From Heracleum sosnowskyi (lineage: Eukaryota; Streptophyta; Magnoliopsida; Apiales; Apiaceae), in assembly GCA_030848705.1 (NCBI GenBank), contig CM061238.1, positions 53,669,133 through 53,733,132 on the forward strand: 64,000 bases of DNA, read 5' to 3'. The translations under genes were made by a program, and so were the position numbers. The notes beneath the pieces are model-generated. The model worked only from the letters and a program-made list of their open reading frames with translations. It was not told the origin of the DNA and did no database searches. How positions within the stretch are numbered: the stretch's first letter is position 1; each line of letters opens with the position of its first letter. This document shows positions 57,101 to 64,000 of the stretch, piece by piece.

Positions 57101-57486
57101 GAATCTATTAACACTTGTGCAGGAATAGAATTTACTAGAAGTGTACCTGCCACCACGTCGGAATCTCTCACTGCTTCTCCCATTGACATATTGTAGGTCC
57201 TGGCTAACGGCTGGACGTTAACAACTGGGGGTGCTTCAATTGCCCGAATCATATTGTTCACAGTTGCTGGTGCTCTGCAGTCCTTAATCATGTGACCTGG
57301 TTTCTTACACCGATGACACACAATGCCCATCTTGCAATCCCGGGAATAATGTCCCTTCTGATTGCATTTAAAGCATGTGACATTCAATCGATGGCATATC
57401 CCTAGATGTCGCTTCCCGCATGTCTTGCATTCTGGTAGTGGGGGTCTAGAAAGTCCCTGCTGACTGCCAGTTAGTAGACGGTTATC
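54166..57486 (-). pseudogene. Element F pol: zinc knuckle, protease, RT, RNase H, integrase
   Basis: The frame is open from just after the gag stop (57487) to a TGA at 54166; the first Met is at 57387. Domains in order (numbered from that Met): zinc knuckles CFKCNQKGHYSRDC (5-18) and CHRCKKPGHMIKDC (24-37); protease VLIDSGATKSF near 90 and ILGMDWL near 145; RT from about 240, with FIDDILIYSR near 430; RNase H with YSDASYKGLG, HDLELAAIV and YTDHKSLKY (about 570-660); integrase zinc domain (HEAHNSKYSIHPG, CFTCQRVK) and core with the full Asp, Asp, Glu triad (MDFVVGLP, SDRDPRFNSRFW, GQSERTIQT). All key residues are present; only the flanking stops disable it. It closely resembles element A. Confidence 0.93.
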
Positions 57487-58401
57487 TTATCCTACGCTTC
57501 CGGTATCTGGTTTCCTAAAACTCGTATTCCTTCCGTGCTGAAATCCCAGTTTCTTATTTGCTTGCCCTTGAAAACTTCCCTGCTGCTGTCCCTTATCGGG
57601 TATCCCTGCTTTCCTTTTCTTGTTCTCCCTCTCTTTCATGTAAGAATCACTCTCTGTCTCCGCAATCATTGCCTTTTGGACCACCGCTGCATAGGTGTCC
57701 AACTCCAACACAGCTAACTTACTATGAATCCAAGACCTCAGTCCCTGCTGGAACCTCTTGGCCTTCTTCTTTTCCGTATCCACATAGGTTGGAACAAACC
57801 TTGACAACTCTGTAAACCTTGTTTCATATTGGGGCACTGTCATGCTTCCCTGCTTTAATTCCAAAAACTTTAATTCCATCTGATCTCTCATATAGTCCAG
57901 AAAATACCTTTCCAAAAACAACTCTGTAAATCTTGCCCACGTAATCAATCCCTCGGGCTCCATAGCCCTACTCGTTTCCCACCAATAACTGGCCTCATTC
58001 TTCAGAAAATAGCTTGCATACTCCGTCTTCTTATCTTCTGTCACCTCTATCAAGGCAAAAGCCTTTTCCATCTCTTTCAACCATGCCTTTGCCTCTACAG
58101 GGTCTGCTGATCCTTTAAATTCTGGAGGTTTTGCTGCCTGGAAAGATTTGAACGTAACCGCCGGTGCTGCTTGCTGGTGCTGTTGTTGATGCTGCTGATG
58201 CTGATGTTGCTGATGTTGTTGCTGCTGTTCTAAGAGCTGTTGCTGAAATGCTCGTTGCTGTTGTGCTAATGCGGCAGTCTGTTGAGTAAGAGTATTTAAC
58301 AACTGGATTACCATCGGGTCCATGCGGCCCGTGGGAGGTGTATTTTGTTGACCCTCTTGGTCAGAGGTATCAGTCGAATGGGTTTGTCGTCTATGAGCCA
58401 T
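57487..58401 (-). pseudogene. Element F gag (304 aa)
   Basis: Minus ATG at 58401; TAA at 57489-57487 ends it in the same frame as pol, so gag and pol were one frame. A Gln/His-rich low-complexity stretch (about residues 40-80) is followed by the retrotransposon gag domain (FQAAKPPEFKGSADPVEAKAWLKEMEKAFALI; YASYFLKNEASYWWET; FTELFLERYF; LELKQGSMTVPQYETRFTELSRF). After the TAA the frame holds CKTCGKRHLGIC, the first part of the knuckle region, which normally belongs to Gag. The stop is thus a lesion, unless it is read through. Confidence 0.9.
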
Positions 58402-58836
58402 ATCGCTGATGAATAAACAATAATTGGCTTAATCAAACAGTCCATATAAGAGAAGGAAGGATCACAATTGATATCTCGAAGGTTTACAGATCTTCTCAAT
58501 GATGTATGGATACACTCGTTGCAACACGTAGAATAACAGTTATGATGCTGAAAATGAATGACAGGGGAATAAATACAGTTCTATAAAAGAGGTTTATCAT
58601 ATATATATATAGATAGAGTTAGTACAAGCGTAGAACGCTTCAAAAGAAAATATACATCATGGCTGAACCACAACTGCCGACCAGCAATACAACAAAAATG
58701 CAACAACAACCCGAGGCGTTCCTATAAGCCCGGTGCACTGCTGATTCTACAATATGCATCTATATACTAACTATCTAGAGACCATACATCCACGTCACAT
58801 CTGTCTGCTACTAATACCTGCTCACAGATCACCTGC
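58402..58836 (-). other. Spacer between the upstream ORF and gag of element F
   Basis: About 435 bp with no convincing coding frame. A TA-rich stretch lies near 58595-58610. Confidence 0.6.
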
Positions 58837-59373
58837 TCATGCCGGCCATAACGGGGGTCCTGAAATCTCTGCAATCTCACTCATCGCATAATCCAAAATC
58901 TGTCTGATCCCTGCTACTGTCTCTCCCTCTCGACTAGAAGCTAATCCGTGCAATCGAGTCTCAACCAAGGTCCTCGTAACCCTAAACCTCATCTGAATGT
59001 CTCTCATCTGATCTCTAAGTCTGTCTCTCTCTCTGACAGCGGCTGCTTCGATCGAACGAACCCTACCCATCTCCATAACCTGTCCATAAAGGTACTCCTT
59101 CTCTCTACTCACCCTCTGATACACATGGTGTGGAACTGGTGGCTCACATAACTGATACAAAGGCCCACAAACTGATGCCTGAGACACTGGTGCTGGGGCT
59201 ACTTGTCGGAGTGGAATAGGACAAGGTATCTGATCTCTCCTGACCACTGGGTCCTGATGCCTAGGCTGATATCGCACTGGCTGAGACGGTCCTGCTCTCT
59301 CAACGGGTGTAGGTATCTCTGCTATCGTATCCTCGGAAGGGTCTGAGTCTGAACTAGAACTAGGGGGCTGCAA
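58837..59373 (-). CDS. Element F extra ORF upstream of gag (178 aa, unknown function)
   Basis: Minus ATG at 59373, about 130 bp after the primer site, stop near 58837. It is on the same strand and in the same frame as gag. Residues 1-85 are Ser/Asp then Pro-rich (SSSSDSDPSED; PVERAGPSQPVRYQPRHQDP). Residues about 90-150 form a charged helical stretch, probably a coiled coil (REKEYLYGQVMEMGRVRS, RERDRLRDQMRDIQMRFRVT). I recognise no domain. Classical Tekay elements have only a leader here. It could be a detached N-terminal extension of Gag or a separate accessory protein. Lack of stops over 178 codons suggests it is real. Confidence 0.65.
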   Translation of the reverse strand: MQPPSSSSDSDPSEDTIAEIPTPVERAGPSQPVRYQPRHQDPVVRRDQIPCPIPLRQVAPAPVSQASVCGPLYQLCEPPVPHHVYQRVSREKEYLYGQVMEMGRVRSIEAAAVRERDRLRDQMRDIQMRFRVTRTLVETRLHGLASSREGETVAGIRQILDYAMSEIAEISGPPLWPA

Positions 59374-59500
59374 TTATAACCACATTTAATCACTACGCAT
59401 AATATCCCTAGTTGACCTCCTAATATCCTTACATGAACTCCTAACTCTCTATGTTATCCTGGACCCTAAGTCCTAACTTGTTTCAAATGCCATAACCTGT

Positions 59501-59514
59501 TGCTCTGATACCAA
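59501..59514 (-). other. Primer binding site of element F
   Basis: Minus strand TTGGTATCAGAGCA next to the 5' LTR end; initiator methionine tRNA type. Confidence 0.88.
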
Positions 59515-59515
59515 C

Positions 59516-62500
59516 TGTGACGCCCTCCAAACCCGGGGTACAGATTTGAGGAGTCATCCGACCAACGGAATACTATTTAACACATGCATAATATATATAA
59601 AGACACAAATACCCCTTGACCAAGACCGCATCCAGATTATGGCAATGAACATAAGCTACTACAATCTTTTATTAATACAATACCAGTTTTATCAGTGTTA
59701 TTACATCACAACCAAAGTTCAAATCTAGACATCTAATCTAGAAAAGCAAAACAACAACTACCCTGCCAATGACAATGACTCGAGGGGCTCTCCTGGCTGC
59801 TGGTGAACTATCGGTCACGCTATGCCGACTCATACTCTCGCTTCACTGGAATAGGGTTAGAAAACAACAAGCAAGAGTGAGCCAAAATTGCTCAGCAAAC
59901 ATCAATGAATCATTTCTTTCACAGTTGTAAGGATATGAATTTATGATATCAGAATCAACAATATTTAGCTAACACATGCTTTGTATCAATAACAATTGAA
60001 GAAAAGAATTAGAATTTGGCTTATACATTTTATTCAAATCAAAGGTTGTGTTGCTGGCCAGCCACGCATCAACCCCGGACTAGCTCATGACATAGTCCTC
60101 TACTGGATCCCAGGCCAATTTGGGCCTTAAGTTATTCTGACCATAAATATGGCCCGACCAATTACTGGTCCATTTTTAAAAACACATGCCAAATCTATAA
60201 TAGGGTATAAACAATAACATGCTCAATAAGATAAACTGAATGTATAGTAATTGCAAAAGAGCTTCAACTGTTCAGTATCAAATGAAGATCGAGAAATAAT
60301 CATGGAGTAATTTCAATGGTATAGTGTACTCATTCAATAAGGGAATCAATATTGGTAGTCGATAATCAATGACCGTAATCAATAGTCAAGATGGAAGTCA
60401 AATAATCAATGGTTGTCAATGATAATCAAAGGATGATAAACAATAACAATAGGTGGTAAACAATAATCAAGTGAATTGGAAATAAGGGTTTCCGATGCAG
60501 ATCAAATCAAAGAATCAAGAATCTCTAAGGAAATGGAATCAGTTGTCCAAATGCGGTTAAAGGATTGATAATTTGAATTGTTCTGGGGATAACGGTATTC
60601 AAGTAATCAAGACAATAATAAATTTTATCTCAAGTAAAGGCACAGATACTTGTCTGGTCTAAGCTGCTGTCGGATCGACTCTGCTCACTCTACTTTTCCC
60701 TTTCCCTTGCTCCGGGAACTCGATTCTATAATTAAACAACTCATCACAATAAGTCTAACTATTCTCGTTCTACTCTCGACACTTATTCAATCAATAATCG
60801 CATTTAAACAAGTAACCGGTTACGTATCGGACGTCCGGTATAATTTACGATATTTAAAACTCAGATATTTGCCCTAGTACGGGCATATACAGACTATAGA
60901 ACACAACACACAATTAATATGAACCATATAGCACTTATAAACATTTTTAAAACATCATACGAAACTTATTTGAATTTTTAATAAGTTATTACAAATTTTT
61001 AAATCGAAAATCGGATTTTTAAATCCAATATAAACATTTAAATGCAAATAAATCAATTAATAAAATTAATTGACACTCTTTAAATACTCCAACTATTTTT
61101 AAATAAATAAATAGGCTTGAAAATAATTAAACTGAATTTTTAATTAATTAAATCTAATTAATAATTAATTTTTAAGAATTAATTGATTAAAAGAATTAAC
61201 CAATTAATTAATAAATTAATTATTAATTAAAAATAATTAAAATAATTAAGTTTAATCAATTTTCGGATTTAAAATAATAAATATAATTTATCAGAATTTT
61301 TCTGATATTAAAATATATTTTTAAAATAAAAATATGAATTTTTAAAGTTTTTAAACTATTTTCGAATTAATTTTTAAAAATAAAATCCAAAAACAGTTTT
61401 TAGAAAATGAATTAGGGTTTTGAAGATTGAAACCGGGTCGAAAAATCGGGTAAACGTGTCGGGAAGAACAAATCCGAGTCACCAAGAACAACCCGCCGGA
61501 ATCTGGGTTTTCCAGAATCCGGCCGGCGTCCGGTGGCCGGACTTCGCCATTTCCGATCAAAACCAAACCAAACCATAGGGCTTTTGTTCGCTTTTTCAAG
61601 ACAAACATAACCCACATACAAACACATCTGTCCCATGCCGGAATCGTGCCCAGAATTCGTTCAAAGAATTCGCCGGCGACGACTTCGGCCGGAAACCCGA
61701 TCTACTTTAATTCTACATGAAACTCAAAGATTAATATACCAAAATGAAGCTTATAACTCATACAATCAAAGCCCCATATCATAATCAATGTCAGATCAAC
61801 AACAAGAACGAACGAAGCAAAAGAAGAATTCGGGTCAAAACCCGAAAATCAAACCCGACTAAATTGAACTTAAACATGAAATTAAAGCATGGATTCTTGC
61901 TAATTAGAACCCTAGGAACATGTTAGAAGCAACCAATTGAACGGAGAATCAACAGAATGAAAATCCCCAAATTAATCAAGAACCCTAATTAAATTCGATT
62001 ATTGAAAAATTCATAATAAATCGAAAAATTACCAGATGATGATGAGGTTGGAAGATTCTGAAACTAGAGATCAAGAGCTTTAATTTGAGTACAAGAACTT
62101 CAGATTTGGATTTCAATAACACCTCGAACGAATGGATCTAAGATCAAGAACACGAAGAACACATTTCGGGAATTTTTACTTTTTGATAATACGCAATGCA
62201 GATTGTGAAGGTTATAAGGTACGATTCGTGTTTATATATTTTTGGAAAAATAATACCCTAAGGAACACTTTTGGATCGTTATAGATCCACTGGATCGTTT
62301 AAAAACCCTAATTAGGTTAAAAATACGTTTTACGAGAAGATAATTATCTACAAGGATTGATAATTATCCAAATCAATACATATCATTATATAACTAATGC
62401 TCAAGAATACTGGGGCTATAACAAATGAAATACTGATATAAAACGATATATCCGTCCCCTTAAGCAATTAGGGTTCGGAACAATTTTTTCCCCTTTTTGA

Positions 62501-62818
62501 ACAAAACGAATTATTCTTGCAGAATCAAATAGGTAGGAATGAAATGATACGAATATCTCTCCCGATAATGATTCGAATACGAAAGACGAAGAGATAATAA
62601 TTAATGTACGAAATTCCAATGGGGCCCTTCAATTATCAAAACGGGGCTCAGATTTGAAGAAAATTCCAATTGACGAAATATTTGAAAGGGGCTTTCGACT
62701 CACCATTTAGCACATAATCACACAATAATTATCATTTAATAATATTCCAATATTCCACAATAAATATTTTAGATTAAATATATCATTTAATCAAATAATA
62801 AAATTCACGGATATTACA
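59516..62818 (-). repeat. Element F 5' LTR (3303 bp)
   Basis: Near-identical to 50447-53748. The mini-ORF copy is at 59833-59738 (minus). The predicted donor is changed to AGACAAGT at 60655-60648. The TATA-like box is near 62230-62238. Confidence 0.93.
59738..59833 (-). CDS. LTR mini-ORF of element F, 5' LTR copy (31 aa, hypothetical)
   Basis: Identical to the copy at 50669-50764, again with 12 nt between the predicted acceptor and the ATG. Confidence 0.35.
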   Translation of the reverse strand: MSRHSVTDSSPAARRAPRVIVIGRVVVVLLF

Positions 62819-62823
62819 ATTCC

Positions 62824-63828
62824 CCAATTTTTCGACCCATTCTGACGCTGTTTAGGCCTCCAAACGGGCTCCTGAAGATTTCGGGAAATTTTCAACGAAA
62901 GAATTCGAAGCTAATTTTCTGGGGCCATAATAGTGGATGTGTTTTATTATTTTTTACATAATACTAACCTTACGTGATTATCATGCCATGCAATACTAAC
63001 CTTAGTATGCTAGAACGACATGGACATAGGGTTATATGCTATGCTTTAATTATGTTGATCGTCATGCCATGTTCTTCTATGTTATGTGTTCTTTGTCTTG
63101 TTATTATGATAACATGTGGACCTCGAAGAATTAACATAGGATGATGCATGTAGATATAAAAAAAAATCCTCAAAGTAAAATACTAAGTGGGAGAGGGAAT
63201 TAATTTCATATTAGATCCCATGGTCATCCATTATTGGTTGTATGTAATTTAACACTAGGACGATTATGAATTGGATATATGTCACCCATCGTGGCGTATG
63301 ATTTATGACGTATGGGTAGTGTTAAGGATATTACTAGGACAATCTTCTTAAGTTAATCACGAATATTGAAAGGTAAGCTCACCCCATCGTGACATACCAA
63401 GTTTCATAGAATTCGAGAAAAAAGTTGGACATTCCTTGATTGATGTTGATAATGGATATTTCTGTCTTAGGGGTTGTGTTCTTAAGCGAGTCCGTCTGTG
63501 ACTTCACCGAAAACACCTGGGATTTATCCATTGATACATCGAACGGATGGGTCTGACTAAAGGCAACTTAAGATCTAAATAATGGTATACACTTAGCTAT
63601 GAAAGATAATATATAGTCCACCCTAACGTGGCGTATTATTTAGTAGTGGGACCGAAGTAATATTTAAATTTAAATGGTATATATGTCACCCATCATGGCA
63701 TAACAGATATTTATGGAATTTAAATATTAGTGCATTAATTTTAATTAATTGTTAGAGGAAACAAATAGGTTTTAAGATATATGCAATTTTCTGATTAAGT
63801 GTTATATATGCATGATTCTCAGGATAGA
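62824..63828 (+). other. Element E leader, second part, with repeated motif
   Basis: Continues the E leader after F. A motif like CACCCATCGTGGCGTA occurs four times (about 63283, 63380, 63618, 63687), see the repeat entry. No coding frame seen before the gag ATG at 63829. Confidence 0.65.
63282..63704 (+). repeat. Four dispersed copies of a CACCCATCGTGGCGTA-like motif
   Basis: GTCACCCATCGTGGCGTATG at 63281, CTCACCCCATCGTGACATAC near 63379, GTCCACCCTAACGTGGCGTA near 63616 and GTCACCCATCATGGCATAAC at 63685. They are in the untranslated leader within 550 bp of the gag start. Confidence 0.8.
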
Positions 63829-64000
63829 ATGGGCTTTAATCCACTTTTCACCATACTTAAGGATAACAAACTTACCGGACCTAACTATATTGAATGGAAA
63901 CGCAATTTGGACATAGTGTTGACTGCTGAAGAGTTCAAATTTTGTACTATTGAACCCAAACCGGAACAGCCTGCTGCCGATGCTCCGGATGAGGAAAAAG
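63829..64000 (+). CDS. Element E copia gag, N-terminal part
   Basis: ATG at 63829 opens MGFNPLFTILKDNKLTGPNY followed by IEWKRNLDIVLTAEEF, the conserved N-terminal block of copia Gag (LxGxNYxxWKRN). An ATG at 63812 is in another frame and is not used. The frame is intact for 57 codons and runs off the window end. It follows a leader of about 1.5 kb once element F is removed. Confidence 0.85.
   Translation, partial: MGFNPLFTILKDNKLTGPNYIEWKRNLDIVLTAEEFKFCTIEPKPEQPAADAPDEEK

Larger units (their letters stand above)
50447..62818 (-). mobile_element. Element F: complete, nearly intact Tekay-type element (12.4 kb)
   Basis: Minus-strand element with LTRs 50447-53748 (3') and 59516-62818 (5'), primer site, an extra upstream ORF, gag, pol and chromodomain. 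The 5-bp flanks are ATTCT and ATTCC, a duplication with one mismatch. Hand comparison finds about 20 differences between the LTRs (roughly 0.6%). Gag-pol is one frame of about 1538 codons with only two stop codons. It is inserted in the leader of copia element E. Confidence 0.94.
48844..64000 (+). mobile_element. Element E: copia element, 5' part (split by element F)
   Basis: Complete 5' LTR (48844-49986), primer site, long leader and the start of gag; the rest lies beyond the window. Element F (50447-62818) sits in the leader with 5-bp repeats ATTCT/ATTCC. The 3' LTR is not visible. Confidence 0.85.

Noticed and set aside
1..64000. CRISPR array, bacterial operon or host protein-coding gene
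   Set aside because: Tandem repeats here have no unique spacers of constant size, and every recognisable coding domain belongs to LTR retrotransposons.

Overview
This window is plant nuclear DNA made almost entirely of nested LTR retrotransposons. I recognise no host gene, no rRNA or tRNA gene and no CRISPR array. The lineages are Ty3 Tekay-type chromoviruses (elements A, C, F and a solo LTR), one Ty3 Tat-lineage element (B) and Ty1/copia elements, mostly SIRE-like (G, S, D) plus one other copia (E). Tekay LTRs of 3.3-4.3 kb together with SIRE gag proteins suggest a large-genome dicot. I lean towards an asterid such as Apiaceae or Asteraceae, but the sequence does not settle it. The letters A-H and S are my own labels.

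Layout: 1-7338 is the 3' half of Tekay element A (+), inserted in the gag of SIRE-like element G (-), whose gag and LTR fragment fill 7339-9889. From 9890 runs SIRE-like element S (+); its 5' LTR is split by a 4.27-kb Tekay solo LTR (10708-14981, target duplication GTCTC). S keeps only a partial gag and non-coding debris to about 20598. An unassigned host sequence H (20599-20871, 27883-28211, 41504-41839) was split by the complete Tat element B (20872-27877, duplication AGTAC, LTRs identical by eye) and by the complete Tekay element C (28212-41498, duplication ACAAA). Then follow SIRE element D (about 41840-48417; RT lost, 798-codon env-position ORF kept), an unknown 430-bp segment, and copia element E (48844 to beyond the window end). 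E is interrupted in its leader by the nearly intact Tekay element F (50447-62818, minus strand).

How the parts relate: several insertions look young at their LTRs but are defective inside. B lacks protease, RT and RNase H1 and is a mosaic. C has about 0.6% LTR divergence by hand count but a ruined interior. Both must have been moved by proteins made elsewhere. F has one gag-pol frame broken by two stop codons and is the nearest thing here to a helper-type copy.

The most interesting signal is shared by the four Tekay LTRs (A, C, F, solo). Each carries an exact AG|GCAAGT donor-like site and, 0.8-1.8 kb later, a TGAGC/GCTCA hairpin. Three then have TTCTAAC and all have a YAG acceptor. Exactly 12 nt after the AG comes an ATG opening a 13-31 codon reading frame. 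In A and C the first 12 residues differ only by mostly conservative changes. This predicts a conserved GC-AG intron and a mini-peptide inside Tekay LTRs, which I do not know to be described.
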